64,000 nt of DNA from Bacteriovoracaceae bacterium (lineage in GTDB: Bacteria; Bdellovibrionota; Bacteriovoracia; Bacteriovoracales; Bacteriovoracaceae), in contig CANFHC010000013.1 in the NCBI GenBank assembly GCA_947446575.1, forward strand, positions 25,167 through 89,166. The letters run 5' to 3'. A model generated the notes under the pieces. That model searched no databases. It worked only from the letters and a program-made list of their open reading frames with translations, and was not told where the DNA came from. A program made the translations under genes and the position numbers. Every line of letters begins with the position of its first letter. The first letter of the stretch is position 1. Below are positions 46,380 to 54,487 of this stretch, in pieces.

Positions 46380-46853
46380 TTATTCTTTAATGGCCGCAGT
46401 CATCATCCAGTGAACAACTAGGTGATGAAATGGACGAATGAGATTGAAATAAAATTTTCCCGCAAAGCCGTGGTAGTGAACAATGGAAAAAACATAAAAA
46501 GTTGCAGAATCACCTGAATTTTTTTTCTTCAGAACACCTAAATGGGCAGTGAGATGAGAGTCTGAGATAACTCCTAACCAAAAAAAATCATCAATCCTGT
46601 CCACTGCTTTATACACAGGTTCAAAATTTTTTGTATAAGGAATTTTTAGAAAATTCAATAATATCTCTCGTACTCGGTAAAGAAATTTTACCCATGCCGG
46701 ATGATAAGTGAGTAATTGCTCATTAAATTGAATCAGCCTCTTATTACTTGCAATACTTTTGATATCGAAGTGGTCGCGATTTTTTAGAACCTCTCGAAGA
46801 TTTGGTACCAGCTCAACAAGATCTAATTCAGATAATTTTTTTAATTTATTCAT
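46380..46853 (-). CDS. DUF2867 family protein
   Basis: The 157-residue protein matches the DUF2867 layout: HPAWVKFLYRVREILLNFLKIP in the middle, HLTAHLGVLKKK, then FYVFSIVHYHGFAGKFYFNLIRPFHHLVVHWMM at the C-terminus, here abbreviated by its key aromatic and histidine residues. The domain is often fused to an SDR; here they are neighbours (28 nt apart). Function is unknown. Confidence 0.75.
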   Translation of the reverse strand: MNKLKKLSELDLVELVPNLREVLKNRDHFDIKSIASNKRLIQFNEQLLTYHPAWVKFLYRVREILLNFLKIPYTKNFEPVYKAVDRIDDFFWLGVISDSHLTAHLGVLKKKNSGDSATFYVFSIVHYHGFAGKFYFNLIRPFHHLVVHWMMTAAIKE

Positions 46854-46999
46854 ATATAAGGATTGCCCAATATTTTATATAATTGAAATTCAATTGCACA
46901 TGACAGATTAGAATATTAGCATAAATATGAGCAGGAGCGATTGTCTGTTTTTTCAAAAGGTGGGGAAAAAGAACGAAAAATGACTCGTTTTGGGAATCT

Positions 47000-47341
47000 C
47001 TAACGAATTCTTAAAAGCAGTTGGAAGAAAATATAACCGTTAATTAACATCAAAGTAAAAGCTGGAATAATTTCCCAAAGAGGATCTTTAGTTTTTAATC
47101 GCACCATTGTGCCAAGGAACATAAGGACTGTAAGGCCTGCGGAAGCCAGGATTGAGACAATCGGATAATAAAATCCAAGTAGCAGTCCCAAGCCCCCAAG
47201 AAGTTCTAAAACTCCAACAATTCTTCGAAAGCGAGACAGTCCATAGCGTTTAAATTCGATCATCATATGATTGGTTATCAAACATAGAAGACCATAATAA
47301 ATAAAAACAGCTCCAGAACATAAGACAATAATTTTATTCAT
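47000..47341 (-). CDS. DoxX family membrane protein
   Basis: The 113-residue protein has four hydrophobic helices and the DoxX pattern YGLLCLI..EFKRYGL..FRRIVGVLELLGGLGLLLGFYYP. It is divergent from a related gene 80 nt away, and both contain EFK-YG in the same place, so they look like an inverted duplicated pair. Confidence 0.8.
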   Translation of the reverse strand: MNKIIVLCSGAVFIYYGLLCLITNHMMIEFKRYGLSRFRRIVGVLELLGGLGLLLGFYYPIVSILASAGLTVLMFLGTMVRLKTKDPLWEIIPAFTLMLINGYIFFQLLLRIR

Positions 47342-47421
47342 TGTTTATTAATAGCATATTAATTGTTGTTGAAGTGGAAAATGAGCGATACAATTTTTAA
47401 AAAAATATAAAGGTTCATATT

Positions 47422-47751
47422 ATGATTAGTGCCTATACTGAAGTTTTAAAAATTATAGTCTTTAGCTCTATCCTATTTGTTTGGGTCATTCGCTATACGA
47501 ATATTGTGCAAGAGTTTAAGAGTTACGGGTACCCAGACTCTTTAAGAGACTTCGTAGGAATATTAAAAATATCTTTTGCCATAATGCTTATGAATCACTC
47601 TGAGCAAGTCGCCAAAATCGGAGCTGGTGGAATAGCAGCACTCATGCTTGCAGCTTTGGTAACTCATTTTAAAGTCAAAAATCCTTTTTCTAAAATGGTT
47701 CCCTCGTTGACTCTTCTGTGTGCGAGTTTAGTTATTATTTTCATATCGTAG
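47422..47751 (+). CDS. DoxX-like membrane protein, paralogue of its divergent neighbour
   Basis: The 109-residue protein has four hydrophobic helices with VQEFKSYGYPDSLRDFVGILKISFAIMLM at the same place as the EFKRYGL motif of the neighbour, but it lacks the glycine-rich second helix. AAAGGTT precedes the ATG. Function unknown. Confidence 0.75.
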   Translation: MISAYTEVLKIIVFSSILFVWVIRYTNIVQEFKSYGYPDSLRDFVGILKISFAIMLMNHSEQVAKIGAGGIAALMLAALVTHFKVKNPFSKMVPSLTLLCASLVIIFIS

Positions 47752-47810
47752 GACTCAAACAGAACAATTCCTGACTTAAATCTTTCATTCTTGATGGTGT
47801 GAACCTCTCC

Positions 47811-47845
47811 AAAAAGGTTCCCAAAAAGGTTCCTGGAACCTTTTT
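47811..47845. repeat. Palindromic repeat copy 5 with a half-unit
   Basis: A half-unit AAAAAGGTTCC at 47811 precedes the complete A5-GGTTCC-T-GGAACC-T5 at 47823-47845. It lies 60 nt after the DoxX-like stop. Confidence 0.9.
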
Positions 47846-47997
47846 CACAAGCACTGGCTCAGTTTTATTTTCCCCGCCCCGTCTCGAAAAACCTCGCTAG
47901 CAAGAAAAAAAGTAATCCAGTATTTTCAAAAAAAAAGCAGAAGTTTTATAAACCTATTCTTGTCAAAAAGGCTGAGATGCTAGAAATACACTTGGAT

Positions 47998-48019
47998 AAA
48001 AAACGAATACTCGTTTTTT
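47998..48019. terminator. Perfect hairpin ending the decayed gene fragment
   Basis: AAAAAACGA and TCGTTTTTT form a 9-bp stem around ATAC. It lies 27 nt past the stop of the fragment at 48046, with A- and T-tracts that would work on either strand. Confidence 0.75.
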
Positions 48020-48045
48020 GAACCAAGTATTCGCTCAATAATGAT

Positions 48046-48213
48046 TTATAGCTTAGAAAAAGAAAAAGACGGAGCATTCATTCCACATTGAGCTTGAGTA
48101 CCATCAACTTGATTAGCAGCGTTCATTTTAAATTGGCCAGAAGAATTTCCAGAGACTACCAATGCGGCTCCTAGGGTAAGTCCATGAGCTGTACTGCCTG
48201 CTGTCTGAGGGTG
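48046..48213 (-). pseudogene. 3' remnant of a secreted-type protein gene
   Basis: A minus-strand frame without a start codon encodes about 55 residues of low-complexity, glycine- and serine-rich sequence (GSTAHGLTLGAALVVSG, then SGQFKMNAANQVDGTQAQ and NAPSFSFSKL) ending in a stop at 48046. A terminator-type hairpin follows at 47998 and another, stronger one lies immediately upstream at 48224, so the upstream part of the gene appears deleted. I found no full-length relative in the window. Confidence 0.4.
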
Positions 48214-48223
48214 AAAAGTGTAA

Positions 48224-48265
48224 AAAAAGACCCTCGTAAACTATATAGTTTACTAGGGTCTTTTT
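48224..48265. terminator. Long bidirectional hairpin terminator
   Basis: AAAAAGACCCT at 48224 pairs with AGGGTCTTTTT at 48255, and inside, GTAAACTA pairs with TAGTTTAC, with one C-T mismatch. The total is about 20 bp. It lies 117 nt beyond the stop of the secreted-protein gene at 48383 and abuts the gene remnant. Confidence 0.75.
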
Positions 48266-48382
48266 AGTTGGATGTAATTTAATTTGTATCAATTTTACAT
48301 GCGTTAAAAAACGCGGTCTGCGAGTTTTAGAAGAAGCTTAGAAGCTGCATCATCCACTTGTTTTATTTGGACTAGAGCTAAA

Positions 48383-48952
48383 TTAGTTTTTTTCAGTAAT
48401 AATTAAGTCTAACTCTTGTGTTTGATTACACACTAATAGGTCTCCGTCAGCATTGCATTCCAAAGAAGAGGAATTTATTTTACTAGTAAGCGTTCCTGCG
48501 CCTTGATTAATATTTAAATTCTTCAAAACATCAATACCTGCTTTTTGAAGACTAGCAGCGTATAATGCTTCCATTGTTTTGGAGTCTATTGAAATAGTTT
48601 TTAATTTTCCAAAAAATGTTTTTTGAATATTCGCCTGTACTTCTTGATTAATTGCTTCCTTTAAGTCAGTCACTCGAACAATGTTTTTTCCAGTCAATTC
48701 CAAAGTAAAATCATTTCTCGCATTAGAGTCATTGATTGCTTGGTTAACTAAAGTTTGCTTTATCCCATTTGCATCAACGGATAAGGAAATGTTTCCTATA
48801 ACATTATCCGAAATTTTTTCATATTTATTATCTGCAATCTTTTTTAAAGTAAGAATTTCTTCTGCATCAAGTTTTAAATTTACAGAATTTTGTGCAAAAG
48901 CAGTAGTTGTAAGTGAAAGTGTTAAAACTAGTGCAGCAAGTGTTATTTTCAT
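48383..48952 (-). CDS. Secreted protein of unknown function
   Basis: The 189-residue precursor has a signal peptide (MKITLAALVLTLSLTTTAFA) and a mature chain rich in N, K and D with four alternating strands and helices. No family is recognised. A GGAG lies before the ATG. The 298-nt gap to the next gene (48953-49250) contains a GGGCA/TGCCC hairpin near 49216 and nothing else clear. Confidence 0.7.
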   Translation of the reverse strand: MKITLAALVLTLSLTTTAFAQNSVNLKLDAEEILTLKKIADNKYEKISDNVIGNISLSVDANGIKQTLVNQAINDSNARNDFTLELTGKNIVRVTDLKEAINQEVQANIQKTFFGKLKTISIDSKTMEALYAASLQKAGIDVLKNLNINQGAGTLTSKINSSSLECNADGDLLVCNQTQELDLIITEKN

Positions 48953-49250
48953 ACTTTTTCTCCATTGGTGTTTTAGAGTCCCTTTTTTGCGAGATCCCTT
49001 TTATTAAAATATTGAGAAAATTATTGCATGAAAAAATGTTGCGTTGATGGAAGTGAAAATTTTACAATAGGCTGTATAAATTTTGTACATCTAAAAGATA
49101 GACACCGATTTTCGTGTTCACATGAATAATGCTTTTAATACAACATTTAGATAGGTCATTGCTTTTCTGTCAATACACCAATTTCTGAGATAACACCTGG
49201 GTCATGAGGAGTGGGCAATAGTATGCCCTCCCCCTACCCCGCTCGCATTA

Positions 49251-49517
49251 CTACGGTTTATTTTTTACGACTTCGATAAAGGCAAGAACTTCGCCCAAAC
49301 AGCACTTTTTCGATGGATTTGATGTTTCACAAAAGCAACCCGGATTTATCATTTTTGCTTTGATGTCATTGAGTATTTGATCTTCATTTCCAGTTTTAAC
49401 CGATTCAAATAAATCTTTTTTTGAATGCTTGAAGCAAAAACAAATTAATCCTTCTAGATTTTCAAAATCTACATTGGCATCAATCGCTTTCTTGTTTTCA
49501 TCACAGCATTTCTTCAT
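49251..49517 (-). CDS. BFD-like [2Fe-2S] protein
   Basis: The 88-residue protein is cysteine-rich. The core ICFCFKHSKKDLFESVKTG..INPGCFC..KKCC follows the bacterioferritin-associated ferredoxin pattern, in which CxC and CxxC cysteines hold a 2Fe-2S cluster, here as CFC and CFC plus a CC. A further CC lies at the N-terminus (MKKCCDENKK). It could transfer iron or electrons. The ATG at 49517 was chosen over an in-frame TTG upstream. Confidence 0.65.
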   Translation of the reverse strand: MKKCCDENKKAIDANVDFENLEGLICFCFKHSKKDLFESVKTGNEDQILNDIKAKMINPGCFCETSNPSKKCCLGEVLAFIEVVKNKP

Positions 49518-49755
49518 AGGTTCACTATAGCACTTCAATGCCTAAATTGACATGAGAAATAGAATTTTGCAGATATAAAGAAAAATTGATTCTGAAATAT
49601 TAAATCATTATGTTACTCACTCTTTTCATCATTTCAAAATACCCCCCTGAGATCTTTAAGGTCTCCGGTCTATGCATACATCACATCCTGTGAATACAGG
49701 AAAGCCTTCGGCGACTCTAATAATTTTTTTGCGGGCACTTTTAAAAAAATCTGGT

Positions 49756-49761
49756 TATAAT
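49756..49761 (+). promoter_or_regulatory. Possible -10 box of the PRMT-like gene
   Basis: A perfect TATAAT lies 46 nt before the ATG at 49807. A -35 box at consensus spacing is not evident (TTGCGG is 21 nt upstream). If used, transcription would start just at the tetranucleotide repeat that follows. Confidence 0.35.
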
Positions 49762-49768
49762 GAAATGA

Positions 49769-49796
49769 ACTTACTTACTTACTTACTTATTTATTT
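49769..49796 (+). repeat. Tetranucleotide repeat (ACTT)5(ATTT)2
   Basis: Five ACTT units followed by two ATTT units lie between the -10-like TATAAT and the ATG at 49807. Slippage here would change leader length, or the frame from an upstream in-frame ATG at 49765. Confidence 0.85.
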
Positions 49797-49806
49797 AACT
49801 ACCACT

Positions 49807-50742
49807 ATGAAAAATTACAATGATGAACTAACGAAAGAAGAAATAGCTGCGGGAGATGTAGTGATGACATCCGAAGTTGTTCCATGGCATTTTCCGATGA
49901 TGAACGACACTGTTAGAAATGATGCTTATGAAAAAGCACTCAAGTCTACTCTTAAAAATGGTGGAGTTGTTCTTGATATTGGTTCGGGCTCTGGATTACT
50001 TGCAATGATGGCCGCTCGTCATGGAGCAACTAAAGTAACCACATGTGAATTAGTTCCGATGGTGGCCGAAAAAGCAAAAATTATTATTCAAAGAAATGGT
50101 TTTGCAGATCAGATCAATGCAATTAATAAGCTCTCAACTGACCTGGTTGTAGGTGTTGATCTAAAAGAGCGCGCAGATGTTTTAGTTACTGAAATTTTTG
50201 ATAATGGTTTATTGGGTGAGCATGCATTCGCTGCAATTGAACATGCAAGACTTCATTTGTTGAAACCGGATGCACAGTTGATTCCTGCAGGTGCTCGTGT
50301 CTATGCAATGCTGATTGAGTCTATTGAAATTTATAAAAATCATCGTGTGGATACAATTTCTAATTTTGATTTATCACCATTCAATCAATTTACCACGTTT
50401 GACTATATTGGATATCATCTTGCGAAGACTGATTACAAAGCATTAAGTACTACAGTTAAAATTTTTGATTTTGATTTTAAAAAAATTCCTGGAAATGAAT
50501 CGACGCCTATTGAATTTGAGATTACTAAATCTGGTACATGTCATGCGGTGGCCTTCTGGTATGAGCTGCAAGTGGATGAGGATACAATTATAAGTACGGC
50601 GCCTCACTTGCCTAAGCTCTCTTGCTGGAAACAGGCCGTGCAGCTATTTCCAACCCCCTTCCGCCTCACAAAGGGAAAATATATTATGCTAACAGCTCAT
50701 CACGATCATGAAGCTATTTGGTTTACTGGAATGAAAGAATAA
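49807..50742 (+). CDS. Protein arginine methyltransferase-like enzyme, PRMT7/9 type
   Basis: The 311-residue SAM-dependent enzyme resembles eukaryotic PRMT7 more than bacterial ribosomal methyltransferases. Motif I VLDIGSGSGLLAMMAA is at 55-70 and the post-I acidic residue is E81. NGFADQINAINKLSTDLVVG and the double-E hairpin VTEIFDNGLLGEH (E129, E138) match PRMT7 closely. The THW loop appears as LSCWKQAV near 271-278, and a C-terminal beta-barrel region follows. Expected activity is methyl transfer to arginine, possibly only mono-methylation as for PRMT7. No substrate gene is adjacent. The ATG at 49807 lies after the ACTT repeat; an in-frame ATG at 49765 would add 14 residues. Confidence 0.82.
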   Translation: MKNYNDELTKEEIAAGDVVMTSEVVPWHFPMMNDTVRNDAYEKALKSTLKNGGVVLDIGSGSGLLAMMAARHGATKVTTCELVPMVAEKAKIIIQRNGFADQINAINKLSTDLVVGVDLKERADVLVTEIFDNGLLGEHAFAAIEHARLHLLKPDAQLIPAGARVYAMLIESIEIYKNHRVDTISNFDLSPFNQFTTFDYIGYHLAKTDYKALSTTVKIFDFDFKKIPGNESTPIEFEITKSGTCHAVAFWYELQVDEDTIISTAPHLPKLSCWKQAVQLFPTPFRLTKGKYIMLTAHHDHEAIWFTGMKE

Positions 50743-50884
50743 GTACAAATCCCGTAATTTTTTCTTATAACTAACTTTTCTATTCATTCTTCACCAAGAA
50801 TATATCTGCGACAGTATGATTAATCTGCTCTGAGCATAAGACAGTTCGATGAAATTCAGAGGGTAGTTGAGTAATTATTTGATT

Positions 50885-51337
50885 TTATAAAAAGAAAAAA
50901 AATGGTGGAGGTAGGTTTATTGAATAATCTTTTTCTATTTGTTCAACCCTATCGACTAATAATTCATCTGACGCCAAGTATTTTCGAAGCCTGATAAACA
51001 TTTTTATTATTCCAAAATTAACACTTATTGCTTGCTCACTATTTAAGACTCCGGACAACATTGCAATTCCATACTCGTTGAAGACAAAAGGTAAATATTT
51101 TCGAACTTTTACAGACTCTTTAAAGGTAACAAATTGGCACCTTAAATTTTCAACTTCTTCCTTTGATAGTTTGAACATAAATTAAGAGGGAAATCGCTGG
51201 CTATTTCGTTTAACCTGTCGATTCAAATACTTTGTTTCAACTCCATATAGCTCGGCTAAATCACTGTCGAGCATTACTTTCTGACCTCTTATTACGTAAA
51301 TTATTTTTTCAATTTTTATAGGTGTAATTTCTGACAT
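50885..51337 (-). pseudogene. ORF6N (KilA-N-type) gene broken by an in-frame stop
   Basis: The first part encodes IRGQKVMLDSDLAELYGVET..LNRQVKRNSQRFPS, the ORF6N DNA-binding domain. A TAA at 51184-51182 interrupts it where relatives have an acidic residue before FMF, and the same frame continues FMFKLSKEEVENLRCQFV...YLPFVFNEYGIAMLSGVL. The C-terminus ends in a poly-phenylalanine tract and lacks the usual coiled-coil tail. Such genes occur in phages, plasmids and integrated elements. One nonsense mutation and a truncated end indicate a dead gene unless the stop is read through. Confidence 0.8.
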
Positions 51338-51477
51338 TTTTCTTCCAAGAATTAACCTTGAAGCATTACCAAAGAGATATTTCAAACTCAATAATCAGGC
51401 ACCATGCATGGCTCGATTTTTTTTAAATGTGAAACAAGAGCTTTCTATTTAAGATCATTAGACATCATTCTAGTTCT

Positions 51478-51512
51478 AAAAAGGTTCCTAAAAAGGTTCC
51501 TGGAACCTTTTT
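51478..51512. repeat. Palindromic repeat copy 6 with a half-unit
   Basis: Half-unit AAAAAGGTTCC at 51478-51488, then T, then the full A5-GGTTCC-T-GGAACC-T5 at 51490-51512, immediately 3' of the antitoxin gene. Confidence 0.9.
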
Positions 51513-51518
51513 TAAAAA

Positions 51519-51830
51519 TTAAGCCGCTTCGAAAATCACTTTTACATTTAAACCCGCTTCATGCACAAGATCTTCAATTGCTTTAGCCACAAACTGATTT
51601 TTTGAATAGCCAAGAACTTTGGCAAATAATATCGCACGAGTCAGAGTCACAGGCCTTCTGCCTTTTTCAAGATCACACAAATGCGCTTTAGAAATTTTCA
51701 TTTTTTGCGCGAGTTCAACTTGCGTAATTTCGTCAGCCTTTCTTATTGATTCGATCATTTTACCGAAACTGAGTCTTTCGCCTCTTAGTTTTTCTAAAGA
51801 TTTTATGGCTGCGCTTTTTTTAATAGTCAT
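51519..51830 (-). CDS. HigA-type XRE antitoxin
   Basis: The 103-residue protein has a helix-turn-helix of the XRE/Cro type at about 34-85 (ITQVELAQKMKISKAHLCDLEKGRRPV). It starts inside the end of the toxin gene (11-nt overlap), the toxin-first order of HigBA pairs. The protein should neutralise the toxin and repress the operon; an operator upstream of the toxin gene was not identified. Confidence 0.85.
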   Translation of the reverse strand: MTIKKSAAIKSLEKLRGERLSFGKMIESIRKADEITQVELAQKMKISKAHLCDLEKGRRPVTLTRAILFAKVLGYSKNQFVAKAIEDLVHEAGLNVKVIFEAA

Positions 51831-52107
51831 GTTTATTTACCTCGATAATCTCTACAAAAACCCATGAGTCAAAACGAATCACATAAATAGCGCGATAACT
51901 TCTATTTAATCTAATCGAACGCTGACCTTTTCTTTTTCCCTTCAGTGGCTCATCATGAAAACCAGGAATTTTTCGTGCCTCTTCAATTCCAATCTCTTCA
52001 ATTGTTTGAATCCACACTTCCAACTTGTCGTTAATAAAATCTGGAATTGAACTAAGTTCTTTAATTACTTTTTTTGTTAAAACGACTTTGGTTATCAAGC
52101 GGTACAC
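51820..52107 (-). CDS. HigB/RelE-type toxin
   Basis: The 95-residue protein has the RelE-superfamily order: VVLTKKVIKELSSIP at the N-terminus, then KIPGFHDEPLKGKRKGQRSIRLNRSYRAIY and FVEIIEVNKHDY at the end, the usual basic strand and terminal H/K-Y motif. Such toxins cut mRNA at the ribosome. The GTG at 52107 has AGAGAG upstream; an in-frame TTG three codons later is the alternative. Confidence 0.82.
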   Translation of the reverse strand: MYRLITKVVLTKKVIKELSSIPDFINDKLEVWIQTIEEIGIEEARKIPGFHDEPLKGKRKGQRSIRLNRSYRAIYVIRFDSWVFVEIIEVNKHDY

Positions 52108-52295
52108 TCTCTAGATACCCTTTTTCAGGGTACCACTGTTTTTGAATTAAATCAATTGAGTGTGCAATGCACGTAAGTTTTTGGTTAACAAAACTTAAGT
52201 CGTTAATATTTTTAATGGAAGTTTTATAGAATACTACTTTCTGATTATTGAAAGCTTTAAAATGGTAGCTTGATAAACTTACTTAATAGGTACCA

Positions 52296-52318
52296 AAAAA
52301 GGTTCCTGGAACCTTTTT
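52296..52318. repeat. Palindromic repeat copy 7
   Basis: A full A5-GGTTCC-T-GGAACC-T5 lies 4 nt past the stop of the 55-residue gene, between it and the toxin start. Confidence 0.9.
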
Positions 52319-52322
52319 ACTT

Positions 52323-52490
52323 TTATAATTCCATTTCTAACTTATGAGCTTTTCTGCCTGCACGATTTAAATCTTGGTAGCTCTCACGATGTCTAAGTGA
52401 CGAAGCTGTCTCAATCGCTCGTTCTACCAATTCTTCAGCAGCCGTTTTTAATTCTTTGCTATTTAATACCTGAGTAACATTTTTTTCCAC
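52323..52490 (-). CDS. Small protein of unknown function (55 residues)
   Basis: AAGGAG lies 5 nt before the GTG at 52490, and the frame runs 55 codons to a TAA. The sequence (VEKNVTQVLNSKELKTAAEE, then LVERAIETASSLRHRES) looks helical and charged. I recognise no family. The palindromic repeat follows the stop directly. Upstream, 52491-52786 is AT-rich, with TTAGTAA/TTACTAA arms and a GTTGC/GCAAC hairpin near 52653 but no gene. Confidence 0.6.
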   Translation of the reverse strand: MEKNVTQVLNSKELKTAAEELVERAIETASSLRHRESYQDLNRAGRKAHKLEMEL

Positions 52491-52786
52491 ACATACTCCT
52501 TATTTGAATTTGAAAAATATGATTCCAAACTAAGACTTTCGAGAATAATTTTATTTTATTATCAGATATGGAGTTTGAAGCTATCTTTTTTTAAAATTAG
52601 CTTTTTTAAAATTAGTAAAAATTACTAAAAATTACTAAAGACAAAGAGTAGAGTTGCTCTGGCAACGAGAATCCAGCCTGGAACTTTTTTTAATTTTTTA
52701 AAGCTATGTAACCCATATTAATAAAGTCTTTTAATTCTTAATTCTTCCCATACTAAGCTCTTAGAGATATTTTCAAGGAGCCTTAT

Positions 52787-53380
52787 ATGAAATTCCTAAT
52801 CACTCTTACCCTCCTCTTTTCCCTACAGGCCCACGCCGCCACCAAGTATCTCGCCGGAGAATATAAAATTGATCCCGATCACACGCGTGTGCAATTTCTC
52901 GTTTCACACTTAATGATCTCTGTTGTAGAAGGGCGCTTTAATGAAGTGAGCGGAACTCTCAAACTCGATCCGAAATTTACTGATTCAAGTGTTGTCGCAA
53001 CTGTTAATATTAATTCCGTCGATACCGCGGTTAAAAAGCGCGATGAAGATCTTCGCTCTGAAAGATTTTTTGATGCTGCCAAATATCCAACAATGTCCCT
53101 GAAGTCTAAAAACTTTTTAGGAAAACCAGAAGCGTTTACATTGATTGCTGATCTCACGATTAAAGATGTTACTAAGCAAGTTACTTTTAAAGGAGCTTAT
53201 ACTGGAGTCATGACTGATCCTTGGGGAAATGACCGAGTGGCCATTAATATGACGGCCATAATTAATCGCAAAGATTTTCATATTAACTATGACGAGAAAG
53301 GCTCTAATGGCCCACAAATTGGTGACATGGTCACAATCGTGATTAAAGGCGATGGAGTTAAAAAAGCAACTGTTAAATAA
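52787..53380 (+). CDS. YceI family periplasmic protein
   Basis: The 197-residue precursor has a signal peptide (MKFLITLTLLFSLQAHA). The lipocalin-like YceI motif set is visible: EYKIDPDHTRVQFLVSHLMIS, VEGRFNEVSGTL, then DLRSERFFDAAKYPTMSLKS, TIKDVTKQVTF and the C-terminal IGDMVTIVIKGD. Family members bind isoprenoid or quinone-like lipids. Role in this organism unknown. Confidence 0.93.
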   Translation: MKFLITLTLLFSLQAHAATKYLAGEYKIDPDHTRVQFLVSHLMISVVEGRFNEVSGTLKLDPKFTDSSVVATVNINSVDTAVKKRDEDLRSERFFDAAKYPTMSLKSKNFLGKPEAFTLIADLTIKDVTKQVTFKGAYTGVMTDPWGNDRVAINMTAIINRKDFHINYDEKGSNGPQIGDMVTIVIKGDGVKKATVK

Positions 53381-53407
53381 ACCAAAAGGTTCCAGGAACC
53401 TTTTGGT
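53381..53407. repeat. Palindromic repeat copy 8
   Basis: ACC-A4-GGTTCC-A-GGAACC-T4-GGT, between the convergent YceI and secreted-protein genes. It has a perfect 13-bp arm. Confidence 0.9.
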
Positions 53408-53420
53408 ATTTTGAAGGGCC

Positions 53421-53837
53421 TTAATTCTTTATATGTATTTTTCTAAAATTAGCATCACCGGCCATGGCGACTAATACGCTTTCGTATGCTGCGATATTCG
53501 TTTTAGTTGCAAGGACTACTCCCTTTGAATTTGTAATAGTCAAATCATCTAAGTCTCCACCGTCAGATTCAGAAGCTTCAGTAATCGTGGCCGTTAGCCA
53601 TTCACCCTCAATCAAAATCATTGCTTCGCGAGGAGATAAGATTTTCAATTCTTTGCACTTTGATTTGTAGCCAATAACTTTTTCGTTTTCGGCATCAGTA
53701 GCTACTGCGACAATTTGAACTGTGCATTTTTTTGTTTGCACTTTTACATCTTGAAGCAATTCTTTTTTAGGACTATTATCGAAAGCTAATATTTGAGCTG
53801 ATGATAGTATGGATAAAGTTAAAATTAAATTTTTCAT
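53421..53837 (-). CDS. Secreted protein of unknown function
   Basis: The 138-residue precursor has a signal peptide (MKNLILTLSILSSAQILA). The mature part contains two cysteines, CTVQIVAVAT and YKSKCKELK, and a short beta-rich core. AGAGGAAA precedes the ATG. It lies 15 nt after the DUF3465 gene and probably shares its transcript. Confidence 0.65.
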   Translation of the reverse strand: MKNLILTLSILSSAQILAFDNSPKKELLQDVKVQTKKCTVQIVAVATDAENEKVIGYKSKCKELKILSPREAMILIEGEWLTATITEASESDGGDLDDLTITNSKGVVLATKTNIAAYESVLVAMAGDANFRKIHIKN

Positions 53838-53852
53838 ATATTTCCTCTTCTT

Positions 53853-54329
53853 TTAATATTTGATTCCGTTTAAAATGACATAGCCTGGCTCATGTCCATG
53901 TGGACTTCTGTGAACCCAATGAATAATTCCTCCATCTGGTGAAGGTGGGTATGATCCAGTTTGCGCAATAGAAGTAATATAATCTCCACAGGCTTCTGCG
54001 CTCATTCCAATTATTGGAACAGGTAGATTTCCAAAAGATAAATTATATATGACTTCGATATGGTCAGTAAGATTTGGTCCAATTTTTAATGAGAAGTGGC
54101 GGTGTCCGGAGTGATCAGGAAAAACTTGATCAACAGTTCCCTCAATACGCGCTCTACTTAAAAATGCATTACTAGTGCTTGTTTTCCATTTGATTACTTG
54201 CTCATTGATAATATCTAGCATTTTTCCGTGATCTAGACATGTTTCATCGACAGGGCCAGATGCGGCCATTGCATTAAAGCTAATAAAAGACAGTAACAAA
54301 AATATTTCTTTTAATCTTCTAGATAACAT
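53853..54329 (-). CDS. DUF3465 family secreted protein
   Basis: The 158-residue precursor begins with a signal peptide (LKEIFLLLSFISFNAMA). The DUF3465 pattern is present: an ARIEGTVDQVFPDHSGHRHFSLKIG segment and the ending GGIIHWVHRSPHGHEPGYVILNG, with a conserved HW..H. This family has an OB-fold-like shape and no known function. GGGAG precedes the ATG at 54329; an in-frame upstream start lacks one. Confidence 0.8.
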   Translation of the reverse strand: MLSRRLKEIFLLLSFISFNAMAASGPVDETCLDHGKMLDIINEQVIKWKTSTSNAFLSRARIEGTVDQVFPDHSGHRHFSLKIGPNLTDHIEVIYNLSFGNLPVPIIGMSAEACGDYITSIAQTGSYPPSPDGGIIHWVHRSPHGHEPGYVILNGIKY

Positions 54330-54487
54330 TTTCACTCCCTGATTCCATTTTAGAGATTCAAAGAGTAGGAAAGAAAAAGTTTTATTACAATCGCTGTGAG
54401 TGTTTATAATTAACTTGTAATTATTGCACACCGAAACTGTAAGAAATACTTTGGAACTTACAGACTTACTGATAAACTAAATACAAA

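Noticed and set aside
49028..49129. 33-codon plus-strand frame beginning MKKCCVDGSENF
   Set aside because: No convincing ribosome-binding site and no recognisable neighbours; the CC motif resembles the adjacent minus-strand gene's start only by chance.
52653..52690. GTTGC/GCAAC and TCCA/TGGA hairpins followed by T's as a small RNA end
   Set aside because: The stems are only 4-5 bp and no promoter or conserved RNA is apparent, so no feature was called.
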